A stretch of 50,299 nt of DNA from Tenacibaculum sp. L6. GTDB taxonomy: Bacteria; Bacteroidota; Bacteroidia; Flavobacteriales; Flavobacteriaceae. The stretch is taken from NCBI RefSeq assembly GCF_028823685.1, contig NZ_JAPEHZ010000014.1:1-50299 (forward strand), read 5' to 3'. Each line of letters starts with the position of its first letter. Within the stretch, counting starts at the first letter, position 1. The position numbers and the translations under genes are program-made. This document shows positions 9,154 to 17,694 of the stretch, in pieces. Under the pieces are notes generated by a model that saw nothing but the letters and a program-made list of their open reading frames with translations, searched no databases and was not told the DNA's origin.

Positions 9154-9572
9154 TGAAGAACGTTTTTGGTTTATTATGTATTGTTTTACTTCTTTTTTCT
9201 TGCAAAAAGGAAGTAAAACAACCCAAAGAGGAATTAATTATGTATCAATCTTCAGAAATGGCAGCGTTAATGAATGCCATGTATGAAGGTAATATGACAA
9301 TTAAGAATAAAATTTTGGAAGGAGAGGCTATTGGTAACTTTCCTGATGTCTACCTTAATATTCACGATGCAGTTTTAACTGATCCTACTGATAGAAATAC
9401 CAGTTTTGAGGCTTTTTCAAAATTGTATATACAAAACATGCAACAGGTGTATAGTGGTTCACAAGATTCGTTAAAGCAAAACTTCAATCAAGCAATAAAT
9501 AGTTGTATTGCTTGTCATGAAACCACTTGTAGAGGGCCGATACCTAGAATTAAAAAATTATTAATTAAATAA
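9153..9572 (+). CDS. Lipoprotein with a C-terminal CxxCH haem-binding motif
   Basis: The 139-residue protein starts with a short lipoprotein signal (LFSC, Cys17). Its mostly helical body ends in INSCIACHETTCRGPIPRIK. CIACH is a c-type haem attachment motif, and its position at the end of a helical domain recalls cytochrome c-prime-like proteins, where the haem motif is C-terminal. A third Cys lies five residues after the His. It overlaps the DUF4920 gene by one base (TAATG), so the two products may work together in periplasmic electron transfer or metal handling; that is inference. Confidence 0.75.
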   Translation: MKNVFGLLCIVLLLFSCKKEVKQPKEELIMYQSSEMAALMNAMYEGNMTIKNKILEGEAIGNFPDVYLNIHDAVLTDPTDRNTSFEAFSKLYIQNMQQVYSGSQDSLKQNFNQAINSCIACHETTCRGPIPRIKKLLIK

Positions 9573-9579
9573 TTTAGGA

Positions 9580-10236
9580 ATCAAAAGAGAAATAATCATA
9601 ACGTCCGATGGTTCAACAACCATTCACTTACCTGAATGGGATGAGCAATATCATTCTAAACATGGAGCAATACTAGAAGCGTATCATGTGTTTATCAGAA
9701 ATGGTTTAAGATATGTTGATCACGAGAATATTTCAATTTTAGAAATCGGTTTTGGTACAGGCCTTAATTGTTTTATTACGTTGTTGGAAGCGAAAAGTAA
9801 GATTGATTATGTTGGAGTAGAGGCATACCCTGTTGCCAAAGAAGAGGTTGAAAAACTAAATTACGTAACAGAATTAGAGGCTGAAGAAGAACAAGGGTTG
9901 TTTAATAAAATACATGAAGTTTCTTGGGAAGAGAAGCATAACATCACTAATAATTTTTCGCTAACAAAACGCAAACAATTTTTTTCTGAAATTACAGATG
10001 AAAATCAATTTGATTTGATTTATTTTGATGCCTTCGGAGCAAGGGTACAACCTGAGTTATGGACGGAAGATATTTTTCGAATTATGTTTGCAGCATTAAA
10101 AGCGGAAGGAGTATTGGTAACCTATTCAGCAAAAGGAAGTGTAAGACGAGCGATGCAAGCAGTAGGTTTTAAAGTAGAACGCTTACCTGGTCCTCCTGGA
10201 AAAATGGAAATGCTTCGGGCAACAAAAATAGTATAA
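9580..10236 (+). CDS. mnmD: tRNA 5-methylaminomethyl-2-thiouridine methyltransferase MnmD, start codon reads ATC
   Basis: MnmD uses S-adenosylmethionine for the last methylation of the wobble uridine mnm5s2U34. The SAM motif ILEIGFGTGLNCFITLLEA and the catalytic-domain stretch FDLIYFDAFGARVQPELW are clear. The conserved N-terminus KREIIITSDGSTTIHLPEW lies upstream of the first usable start (GTG 9688). It reads open from 9565, but there is no ATG, GTG or TTG. At the expected start the codon is ATC (9580), followed by AAA AGA. Either an ATG has been changed or miscalled, or initiation is non-canonical. From 9580 the protein is 218 residues, a normal length. From GTG 9688 it would lose about 36 conserved residues. 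It begins 7 bases after the CxxCH gene. Confidence 0.85.
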   Translation: MKREIIITSDGSTTIHLPEWDEQYHSKHGAILEAYHVFIRNGLRYVDHENISILEIGFGTGLNCFITLLEAKSKIDYVGVEAYPVAKEEVEKLNYVTELEAEEEQGLFNKIHEVSWEEKHNITNNFSLTKRKQFFSEITDENQFDLIYFDAFGARVQPELWTEDIFRIMFAALKAEGVLVTYSAKGSVRRAMQAVGFKVERLPGPPGKMEMLRATKIV

Positions 10237-10283
10237 GGTTATTCCGGATTTAGCTAGGAATCACATTAAATAAATAGAGGAGA

Positions 10284-10415
10284 ATGGAGTTTAAAAGACG
10301 TTTTGGTAATAGAAAAAAAGGAAATCCTAAAAGAGGGTTGTTTCTAGTAATCCTATTAATTATTGTATTGTACTTATTTTTCAATGCAGAAAATATTCTA
10401 AGCAGATTTTTATAG
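10284..10415 (+). CDS. 43-residue single-helix membrane peptide
   Basis: An ATG opens a 43-codon frame with a strongly basic start (FKRRFGNRKKGNPKRG) and one hydrophobic helix (about residues 19-34, LFLVILLIIVLYLFF), ending directly before the trmN start (TAGATG). A purine-rich GAGGAGA precedes the ATG. Basic N-terminus and one helix suggest an inner-membrane peptide with its N-terminus inside. The tight spacing and amphipathic order argue that it is real and translated with trmN. Family not recognised. Confidence 0.6.
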   Translation: MEFKRRFGNRKKGNPKRGLFLVILLIIVLYLFFNAENILSRFL

Positions 10416-11135
10416 ATGAAGCCATTTCAGTTTAAGGAGTTTACGGTGCATCAAGATAAAACAGCAATGAAAATCGGTACCGATGCGGTATTGTTAGGAG
10501 CGTGGTGTGATTTAGGAGAGTTTCCTGATATGTTGTTAGATGTAGGCTCTGGTACAGGAGTTATTTCTTTGATGTTGGCACAACGTAGTGACGCGATGAC
10601 TATTGATGCGGTAGAGATTGATGAAAATGCTTATGAGCAAACTGTTGAAAATTTCGAGCAATCAGATTGGGGAGATCGTCTTTTTTGTTACAATGCTTCT
10701 TTTGTAGAATTTGCAGAAGAAATGGCAGAAGAGGAAGAGCAATACGATGTAATAGTGTCAAATCCGCCATTTTATACGGATGCTTTTGAATCGGAAGACG
10801 AAGCACGGAACAAAGCACGATTTACTTCCTCGTTATCTTTTGAAGAATTGCTTGAAGGTGTAAGTAAAATCTTATCTCAAAACGGAAAATTCTCAACAAT
10901 TATTCCTTTTAAGGAAGAAGAAAAGTTTATTGAATTAGCAAGCAAATATAATTTACATCTAAACAGAGTTTGTCGCGTAAAAGGAACACCTGATACAGAA
11001 ATTAAACGAAGTTTATTAGAATTATCTTTTGTAGAAACTCGAATCCAAGAAGAAGAGTTGATAATAGAAATGAAAAGGCACCAGTATACTGATGCCTATA
11101 TTAATTTGACGAAAGATTTTTATTTAAAGATGTAA
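10416..11135 (+). CDS. trmN: tRNA1(Val) (adenine37-N6)-methyltransferase
   Basis: This enzyme (YfiC/TrmN6 type) methylates N6 of adenine 37 in valine tRNA1. The 239-residue protein starts with the typical MKPFQFKEFTVHQDKTAMKI and GTDAVLLGAW. It has the SAM loop LLDVGSGTGVISLMLA and the N6-adenine motif VIVSNPPFYTD. Length matches the family. It starts directly after the stop of the 43-residue peptide gene and follows mnmD, another tRNA modification gene, so the three probably form an operon. Confidence 0.9.
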   Translation: MKPFQFKEFTVHQDKTAMKIGTDAVLLGAWCDLGEFPDMLLDVGSGTGVISLMLAQRSDAMTIDAVEIDENAYEQTVENFEQSDWGDRLFCYNASFVEFAEEMAEEEEQYDVIVSNPPFYTDAFESEDEARNKARFTSSLSFEELLEGVSKILSQNGKFSTIIPFKEEEKFIELASKYNLHLNRVCRVKGTPDTEIKRSLLELSFVETRIQEEELIIEMKRHQYTDAYINLTKDFYLKM

Positions 11136-11150
11136 GCTTTAAAGTAAGTG

Positions 11151-11897
11151 TTAATTTTCCCAGTTTTTAAGCCTATCCAGATATAAGTAGCTTTCAACAA
11201 ATTGTCTGTGTTCAGCACTTGTCATAATTTCGAGAAGTTCTAAAGCAGAAATATAACTGGCTAAATTTCCGTTGGAAGATAAAAACTTTCCATCTTTAAT
11301 ATAAGTTACCAAGCTGTCGTTTTGGACTTTTAAATTTGGGTAATCTTTTTGTAGTTGTTCACCACCACCAATCCACGTTACGATTTTATGACCATCAGCA
11401 ATGCCCGATTTGCCAATTAAATTGGCTCCAGCACAATTACTAACCGTGTATTGAGTTTCTTGATTTTTAGTTTTTATAAAATCTACCACTTTGTTATTGT
11501 GTACTTGCGCATACATATCGTAAGCACTAGGTACAAATAAAGCCGTTAGTTTTGGGCAATTATCAAAAGTAAAGTCAGGAACAAAATGCATTCCTTCTTC
11601 AGTAGTAATTGGTTTAGCTTTTTCAGCAATAGCTACTACTTTAAAAAGTTGTTTACCATCTTTGTTTGGTTTTCCAAAAACGTCGGATGTTGCTATAACT
11701 TCACCTTGTAAAACACCGTTAAACATTAAAAGTCCGATTGTTGGTAAATCAGGATTGAAGGGTTTTAGATGTTTAGTTAGCGTGTCAGACGGAGATACGA
11801 TGTCTTCGGAGTTGTTATTACTTTTTGATTTTTCTGAATCACAGCCTATGGCTATAATTGCAAAAACCAACACTATTATAAGACTAATTTTTTTCAT
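11151..11897 (-). CDS. DJ-1/PfpI-family lipoprotein
   Basis: The 248-residue protein has a lipoprotein signal (AIGC, Cys19). A DJ-1/PfpI (class I glutamine amidotransferase-like) fold follows: PTIGLLMFNGV near the start, LTALFVPSAYD, and the nucleophile elbow YTVSNCAGANLIGKSGIADG. Family members include glyoxalases, deglycases and transcription regulators. A lipid-anchored exported version suggests periplasmic handling of reactive carbonyls, but this is only inference. It lies 5 bases downstream of the NADH dehydrogenase gene and is certainly in the same operon. Confidence 0.8.
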   Translation of the reverse strand: MKKISLIIVLVFAIIAIGCDSEKSKSNNNSEDIVSPSDTLTKHLKPFNPDLPTIGLLMFNGVLQGEVIATSDVFGKPNKDGKQLFKVVAIAEKAKPITTEEGMHFVPDFTFDNCPKLTALFVPSAYDMYAQVHNNKVVDFIKTKNQETQYTVSNCAGANLIGKSGIADGHKIVTWIGGGEQLQKDYPNLKVQNDSLVTYIKDGKFLSSNGNLASYISALELLEIMTSAEHRQFVESYLYLDRLKNWEN

Positions 11898-11902
11898 CTT
11901 TT

Positions 11903-13177
11903 TTAATTATTATCTCTTGGAGTAGGCTTGATAATCATTCTAAAATATTGGTCTTTGTAAATGTAATAACCAAGCCAGTTGTAAAGTGTTCTTGCTTTGT
12001 TTTTAAAGTTTACAAGCCCCATAATATGTACAAAAATCCAAATTAACCAAGCCACAAAACCTTTTAAAGATTGTTTTTGACCAGGGAAATCAAGTACCGC
12101 TTTGTTTCGTCCAATAATAGCTAACGAGCCTTTGTCGTTGTATTGAAAAGGTTTCCAATTACTGTCTTTTCTTTTAAGGTTGTTTGCTAGGTTTTTAGCT
12201 TGCTGTAAAGCTGGTTGCGCTAATTGCGGGTGTCCGTTAGGATAGTTTTTATCGCCAGAAATCAAGGCGCAGTCTCCTAACGCATAAATATTATCGTATG
12301 AATCTACTAAGTTAAACTGATTTGTTTTTAGCCTTCTGCCAGGGCCAAAACTTTCTTTTGAAAAACCATCGAATGTTTTAGCTGATACCCCAGCTGCCCA
12401 AATAAGGTTTTTGGTTTCTATTTTTTCTCCGTTTGATAAATACACGGTTTCACCATCAAAGTCGTTAACCATTGTATTCATAGTCAGAGTTACACCTAGT
12501 TCACTTAGCTTTTCAGAAGTGTATTCTTGTGCTTTTTTAGACATAGGAGCTAATACAGAACTTTGACCATCGATAAGATGTATATCACCAAAATCATTTT
12601 CGTCTAATTCAGGGTAATCTTTTATGATGATTGAAGTTTTAATTTCTGATAAAATTCCTGAAAGTTCAACTCCAGTAGGTCCAGCACCAGCAATAACAAA
12701 AGTTAAACACTTTTTTCTTTCTTCTGGATCTTGAATTCTCGTAGCACGGTCAAATCGAGTTAAAATAACATTTCTAAGAGACAGAGCGTCGCTAATCGTT
12801 TTCATAGGTAAACTGTACTTTTCAATGTTTTTGTTTCCAAAAAAATTACTTTCTGTACCTGTTGCCATTACCAAGATATCATATTCTATTTCTCCATTAC
12901 TTACCACTATCTTGTTTTCTTCAGGAACCACTCTTTCAAGAGCACCTAGTCGAAAACGAGCGTTTTTAAATTTTCTTAAAATTTTTCTGAATGGGTAACT
13001 AATTGCAGAAGGTTCCATAAAACCCGTTGATACTTGGTAGATTAAAGGAGGGAAGAAATTGTAGTTATTACTGTCTACTAAAATAATTTGGTAATCATCT
13101 AAATTTCCCAATCCTTTTATAAGTTCTAATCCAGCAAACCCGCCGCCAACAACAACAAGTTTTTTCATATTTTTCAT
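11903..13177 (-). CDS. ndh: Type II NADH dehydrogenase (NAD(P)/FAD oxidoreductase)
   Basis: NDH-2 passes electrons from NADH to quinone without pumping protons. The 424-residue protein has an FAD-binding GGGFAGLELIKGLG near the N-terminus, a second dinucleotide motif VIAGAGPTGVELSG near 165, the FAD contact NIYALGDCA near 295, and a hydrophobic C-terminal region (GFVAWLIWIFVHIMGLVNF) for membrane attachment, as expected. A start at the second Met (13168) is equally possible. It is the first gene of a two-gene operon with the DJ-1-like lipoprotein. Confidence 0.9.
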   Translation of the reverse strand: MKNMKKLVVVGGGFAGLELIKGLGNLDDYQIILVDSNNYNFFPPLIYQVSTGFMEPSAISYPFRKILRKFKNARFRLGALERVVPEENKIVVSNGEIEYDILVMATGTESNFFGNKNIEKYSLPMKTISDALSLRNVILTRFDRATRIQDPEERKKCLTFVIAGAGPTGVELSGILSEIKTSIIIKDYPELDENDFGDIHLIDGQSSVLAPMSKKAQEYTSEKLSELGVTLTMNTMVNDFDGETVYLSNGEKIETKNLIWAAGVSAKTFDGFSKESFGPGRRLKTNQFNLVDSYDNIYALGDCALISGDKNYPNGHPQLAQPALQQAKNLANNLKRKDSNWKPFQYNDKGSLAIIGRNKAVLDFPGQKQSLKGFVAWLIWIFVHIMGLVNFKNKARTLYNWLGYYIYKDQYFRMIIKPTPRDNN

Positions 13178-13259
13178 AATAGTATTATGCCCTTAAATTA
13201 ATATGAGCACAAAGGTAGTTAAGAAGATTTCAGTAAAAAATAAACTAGCTTAAGAAATG

Positions 13260-13418
13260 TTATTTTCTTTTAATTTCACTCAAGTACTCTGGAGTTAATC
13301 CTAAAAAGCTCGCTAATAAATATTGAGGGACTCGTTGTACAAATTCAGGGAATTCTTCTTGAAATCTAAAGTACATTTCTTCTTTAGAGTAGCTGTTGAT
13401 GTATTTTTTAAAACACTT
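13260..13418 (-). pseudogene. C-terminal remnant of a Crp/Fnr-family regulator
   Basis: A 52-codon open stretch on the minus strand reads KYINSYSKEEMYFRFQEEFP, then EFVQRVPQYLLASFLGLTPE and YLSEIKRK, then a stop. This is the recognition-helix end of flavobacterial Crp/Fnr regulators (the VPQYLLASFLGLTPEYLS block). An in-frame TGA stands directly upstream, and no cyclic-nucleotide-binding domain is found before it. The missing N-terminal 140 or so residues are not in the window. This fills most of the 300-base gap between ndh and the next gene; the rest shows nothing recognisable. Confidence 0.75.
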
Positions 13419-13477
13419 TCAGACATTTGTTAGTGTGATGTTGAAGTGTAAAAATACGAACTTTTAGAATGATTTTT

Positions 13478-13954
13478 TTATGATTGTTGTTGAGTGAGGT
13501 TTGTTGATAATAATTCTCGTAAATATTTTACCTCTCCTTTATTTCCTATTCCTTTCATTTCAATTAAATCTCCATTTTTTTTATAGATAGTAAGTAAGGA
13601 ATCTTTACGTGATTCTGCGCCAGAGCGAATAATAGCATTGAGAAGGAAAATAGTTAAAGAGAACTTGCTTGGGATAAATCGAATATCACTAATTTCAGAA
13701 TAGCGAATATATTGTTTTGAAGCTGATATTTTAAGAAGGTTTGAATGGGATATTTCAATGCCTCTGCTGTCAGCTGTAATTGTATAGGCTTCATCACTTA
13801 CAAGTAATTGAAAGGATATTATAAGTATACAAATACCGTAAATACTGGGGTTGTCATAAAAGTTGAAAACTAAATAAGATATGATAACTAAACCTATTGT
13901 TCTTGAAATTACTCTGGTGATAGAACCTTCTTTGATTTCAATTTTTTTATCCAT
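13478..13954 (-). CDS. Two-helix membrane protein with a PH-like domain
   Basis: The 158-residue protein has two hydrophobic helices (about residues 17-32 and 38-53), then a beta-rich part with AYTITADSRGIEISH, YIRYSEISDIRFIPSKF and LLTIYKKNGDLIEMKGIGN. Two helices followed by such strands is the layout of bacterial PH-domain membrane proteins. I cannot name the family with certainty. It sits between a decayed Crp gene and a perfect inverted repeat, a context that suggests a rearranged spot. It may be an orphan. Confidence 0.6.
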   Translation of the reverse strand: MDKKIEIKEGSITRVISRTIGLVIISYLVFNFYDNPSIYGICILIISFQLLVSDEAYTITADSRGIEISHSNLLKISASKQYIRYSEISDIRFIPSKFSLTIFLLNAIIRSGAESRKDSLLTIYKKNGDLIEMKGIGNKGEVKYLRELLSTNLTQQQS

Positions 13955-14004
13955 AATTGTAAAATACGTACAAATAAGTTGTTGGTTACAATTCTTTTTA
14001 ATGA

Positions 14005-14051
14005 CAATTGAGGATATAAACCAGTATAATACCAGAAAATATCCTCAATTG
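14005..14051. repeat. Perfect 13-base inverted repeat with 21-base loop
   Basis: CAATTGAGGATAT at 14005-14017 is exactly inverted as ATATCCTCAATTG at 14039-14051. The loop contains ACCAG twice around TATAAT. Neither side has a T-run, so it is not a standard terminator, although it lies after the stop of the saccharopine dehydrogenase-family gene. It could be a processing hairpin, a protein-binding site or the end of a small mobile repeat. Confidence 0.7.
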
Positions 14052-14088
14052 CTAATTTATTAAAAAAGAGTAAATATTTGAAGTTTAA

Positions 14089-15459
14089 CTACCCTTTTAC
14101 ACTCTCAGGGTTATAACCTAAATAAGGAACTTCTTTTTCTACAAAGGTAATTCCGTAGTCTTCTAATTCTTTTAAAATAGGTTCATACACTTCTTTGTTA
14201 ATCGGTAATTGTACTCCTGGAGTGGTAATTTCACCATTTAAAATACGTACGGTTGCCATGGCTACAGGTAATCCTACAGTTTTTGCCATAGCAGTATAGG
14301 TTTGATCATCACCTTTAATTACCATACTACTTTCTATCTGATGATTCTCTTCTTTGTATTGATATCCAAAAATATGATGCATAACAATCATGTCTTTATC
14401 ATCTTTTTCAAGCGTCCAAGAATCCATTAATATTTTTTGTAAAATTTGAGCAGGTGTTGCGTTTTTCAACCCAACTTTTTTGTTTGGATTGAAAATGTCT
14501 AATTCAACAAACTTATCCCACATTAAATCATCTTGATCAATTTTTAAGTACGAACGGAACTTTAATTCTACTGAATCAGACGGAGAATAGGCTAAGAACA
14601 GATTGGTGAAATCACGATAGCTCATGTTTTCAGAATCTTCAATAGTATAGGTGTCATCAGTCATTCCTAATTGAACAAAAACATTCCACGCACGAGAAAA
14701 ACCAACTTTACGAATGGTTCCACGATACATAGTTTTAATATCTTCTAACCCATAAATACTTCTGTATTTTAAAGAATCTCTGTTAGCATAAGCTTCAAAC
14801 TTTCCACTTCCGTTAACGGTCATGAACTCCGTTCTTCTAAATAATTTATGATACGGAATGTACTTATATGTGCCTTCTTGAATAAACATAGAAGCGCCAC
14901 CTTGACCTGCTAAAACCACATTTCTTGGATTCCAAGTAAATTTGTAGTTCCATAAATTTGTATCACTTTCAGGAGCTACTAACCCACCACAAAACGATTC
15001 AAATAATAACATTTTTCCGCCTTGATCTTTAATGCGATCAATGATTTGAATAGCACTCATATGGTCGATACCAGGATCTAAACCAATTTCATTCATAAAA
15101 ACCAATCCTTTGGCTTTTGCTTCTTCGTCTAAAGCTTTCATTTCATTAGAAATATAAGAAGCCGTTACCATATGTTTTCCATAGGTAATACAATCTTTAG
15201 CTACTTCAATATGAAAACTAGCAGGAAGCATAGAAATTACGATATCTGCTTTTTGAATAGCATCAGCACGTTCTTCCGCATTGAAAACATCTAATTGAAT
15301 TGCCGTAGCATTTTTATGGTTGTTGATTTTTGATTGTGCACTTTCTAAAGAAACGTCGCCAATAGTAATATGTAGGTTTTCTTGTGAAGATTTATCTAAT
15401 AAATATTTTATAAGTGAAGAGCTCGATCTACCAGCACCAATAATCAATATATTTCTCAT
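14089..15459 (-). CDS. Saccharopine dehydrogenase-family protein
   Basis: The 456-residue protein begins with a Rossmann nucleotide loop MRNILIIGAGRSSSSLIKYL and contains ADIVISMLPASFHIEVAKDC and NEIGLDPGIDHMSAIQIID. These are typical of saccharopine dehydrogenase (glutamate-forming) and its bacterial relatives in lysine metabolism. The C-terminal domain starts near residue 125. In bacteria the exact substrate is uncertain: candidates are saccharopine or related aminoadipate or carboxynorspermidine-type compounds. It is transcribed alone and is divergent from the DUF423 gene. Confidence 0.85.
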   Translation of the reverse strand: MRNILIIGAGRSSSSLIKYLLDKSSQENLHITIGDVSLESAQSKINNHKNATAIQLDVFNAEERADAIQKADIVISMLPASFHIEVAKDCITYGKHMVTASYISNEMKALDEEAKAKGLVFMNEIGLDPGIDHMSAIQIIDRIKDQGGKMLLFESFCGGLVAPESDTNLWNYKFTWNPRNVVLAGQGGASMFIQEGTYKYIPYHKLFRRTEFMTVNGSGKFEAYANRDSLKYRSIYGLEDIKTMYRGTIRKVGFSRAWNVFVQLGMTDDTYTIEDSENMSYRDFTNLFLAYSPSDSVELKFRSYLKIDQDDLMWDKFVELDIFNPNKKVGLKNATPAQILQKILMDSWTLEKDDKDMIVMHHIFGYQYKEENHQIESSMVIKGDDQTYTAMAKTVGLPVAMATVRILNGEITTPGVQLPINKEVYEPILKELEDYGITFVEKEVPYLGYNPESVKG

Positions 15460-15540
15460 TTATAATGTATTTTTGTAGTGGATAATATTTGAGGCGACAA
15501 TATCGCTAAAAAAGTTTAAAATTAAACAAAAACAGGATAA

Positions 15541-15921
15541 ATGTATAAAAATTTAACAACAGCAGCGGTCTTGGGAATGATTGCTGTAATTTTAGGAGCT
15601 TTTGGAGCACATGCTTTAAAATCAAAATTAACACCTGAAGCTCTAGAGAGTTTTGAAACAGCAGTTCGATATCAGTTTTTTCATGTGTTGCTATTGCTTT
15701 TCGTAAACATGTACACAGAGTTTACCAATAAAGAAAAAAACAGGATAAGTTATTTTTTAATAGCAGGAATTTTATTGTTCTCAGGGTCTATTTATCTAAT
15801 CTACTTATTAAGTGTACCAGCAAAGTCAATTTGGTTTGTAACACCTTTAGGCGGAGTGCTATTAATTGTTGGTTGGGGATTACTAGCGTATAACTTTTTT
15901 AAAAGAGTTGTTAAAAATTAA
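15541..15921 (+). CDS. DUF423 membrane protein
   Basis: The 126-residue protein has four predicted membrane helices and the N-terminal signature AVLGMIAVILGAFGAHALK followed by FETAVRYQFFHVL, which marks the DUF423 (YgdD-like) family. Its function is unknown. The ATG follows a 65-base leader after a -7-like TATTTTTG at 15468. It precedes pckA by 86 bases, with a separate promoter-like box in between. Confidence 0.88.
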   Translation: MYKNLTTAAVLGMIAVILGAFGAHALKSKLTPEALESFETAVRYQFFHVLLLLFVNMYTEFTNKEKNRISYFLIAGILLFSGSIYLIYLLSVPAKSIWFVTPLGGVLLIVGWGLLAYNFFKRVVKN

Positions 15922-15967
15922 AGTAGATAAAATCTTTTATTGATATAGCTGTTTAATCAAAAAGAAC

Positions 15968-15975
15968 TATTTTTG
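15968..15975 (+). promoter_or_regulatory. -7 box before pckA
   Basis: TATTTTTG matches the Bacteroidota TAnnTTTG -7 consensus and lies 32 bases before the pckA start. The nearest upstream TTG (15940-15942) leaves a 25-base spacer, longer than usual, so the -33 element is uncertain. Confidence 0.4.
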
Positions 15976-16007
15976 TCCAAAATTAAACACAACTAAAATT
16001 TTTTAAG

Positions 16008-17616
16008 ATGACAAATCTTGATACGAAAACGATATCGTTAGATAACTTAGGCATAAAAGACGCTACGGTTCGTTATCAATTAACTTCAGACGAGTTACAC
16101 GACATCACTATTGAAAAAGGACAAGGAAAAGAAACTAGTTTTGGAGCTATAGCTGTTAATACAGGTGAGTTTACAGGACGTTCTCCTATGGATCGTTTTA
16201 TCGTTAAAGATGATATTACGAAAGATGAGGTATGGTGGGGAAATATCAATATTCCTTTTGATTCAGAAAAATTTGACAAGTTATACGATAAAGTAACTAA
16301 TTATTTATCAAATAAAGAAGTATTTGTACGTGACAGTTATGCATGTGCAGATGAAGATTATAAATTAAATATTCGTGTAGTAAACGAATATCCTTGGAGT
16401 AACATGTTTGCTTACAACATGTTTTTACGTCCAACAGCTGAGGAGTTAAAAACTTTTACTCCAGAATGGACAGTAATTAACGCTCCAGGTTTTATGGCAG
16501 ATCCGGAAGTAGATGGAACTCGCCAACATAATTTTGCAATCTTAAACTTCGGAAAGAAAATCGCATTAATTGGTGGTACAGGATATACAGGAGAGATTAA
16601 AAAAGGTATTTTCTCTGCGTTAAACTTTATTTTACCAGTATTTAAAAATACCTTACCAATGCACTGTTCTGCAAACGTTGGTAAAGATGGAGATACGGCT
16701 ATTTTCTTCGGATTATCAGGAACAGGTAAAACTACCTTATCTACCGATCCTAACCGTAGTTTAATTGGTGATGATGAGCATGGTTGGACTGCAGAAAACA
16801 CAATCTTTAACTTTGAAGGTGGATGTTACGCAAAAGTAATCGACTTATCTCAAGAAAAAGAACCAGAAATTTACGGAGCTATCAAAAGAGGAGCAATCCT
16901 TGAAAATATCGTAATGGATGATAAAGGAAACGTTGATTTTGCTGATACTTCTATCACGCAAAATACACGTGTAAGTTATCCGATTTACCATATTGAAAAT
17001 ATTCAAACTCCATCAATTGGTAAAAACCCTAAGAACATCTTCTTCTTAACAGCAGATGCTTTTGGTGTATTGCCTCCAATCTCAAAATTAACACCAGGTC
17101 AAGCGGCTTATCACTTCATTTCTGGTTATACAGCTAAAGTAGCAGGTACAGAAGCAGGTGTAACAGAGCCACAACCAAGTTTCTCGGCATGTTTTGGTGC
17201 GCCATTTATGCCATTACACCCAACTCGTTACGCAGAAATGTTAAGCGAAAAAATGAAAAGAAACAGGTGTAAACGTTTGGTTAGTAAACACAGGTTGGAC
17301 AGCAGGACCTTACGGAGTTGGTCACAGAATGAAACTAAAGTACACGCGTGCAATGATTAATGCAGCGTTAAACGGAGAATTAGGAAGTACTCCTGAAGAT
17401 TTCAGAATCCACTCTGTATTTGGATTAGCGCAACCAAGAACGTGCCCAGGAGTTCCAGACGAGTTGTTAAGTCAACGTAAAGCTTGGGATAACGACGAAG
17501 AATATTACAAAACTGCACATAAATTAGCAGATTCGTTTAGAAACAACTTTAAGAAGTTTGAAGAATATGCGAATGATGAAATTTTAGCGGGAGGTCCTCC
17601 AGCAGCAGAAAAATAA
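16008..17616 (+). pseudogene. pckA: ATP-dependent phosphoenolpyruvate carboxykinase, one frameshift
   Basis: PckA converts oxaloacetate and ATP to phosphoenolpyruvate, the entry to gluconeogenesis. The first frame carries NTGEFTGRSPMDRFIV, the ATP loop FFGLSGTGKTTLSTDPNR and the metal-binding GDDEHGW. After codon 416 the frame becomes nonsense (SEKMKRNRCKRL), while the +1 frame reads ETGVNVWLVNTGWTAGPYGV and then HRMKLKYTRAM to a normal end. Removing one A from the AAAA run at 17256-17259 restores MKETGVNVW and a 535-residue protein, the usual length. The lost segment includes the adenine-binding C-terminal part, so the truncated protein would be inactive if the change is real. Sequencing error is likely. 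A terminator follows. Confidence 0.92.
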
Positions 17617-17622
17617 AACTTT

Positions 17623-17651
17623 AAAAAGCATCCAAATCGGATGCTTTTTTT
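17623..17651 (+). terminator. Hairpin terminator after pckA
   Basis: The arms AAAAAGCATCC and GGATGCTTTTT enclose a 5-base loop and run into seven T residues, 7 bases after the pckA stop. Confidence 0.9.
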
Positions 17652-17694
17652 ATGCGTAAATACTATGTATTTTAGCATAGCTAAATAGTAAGAC

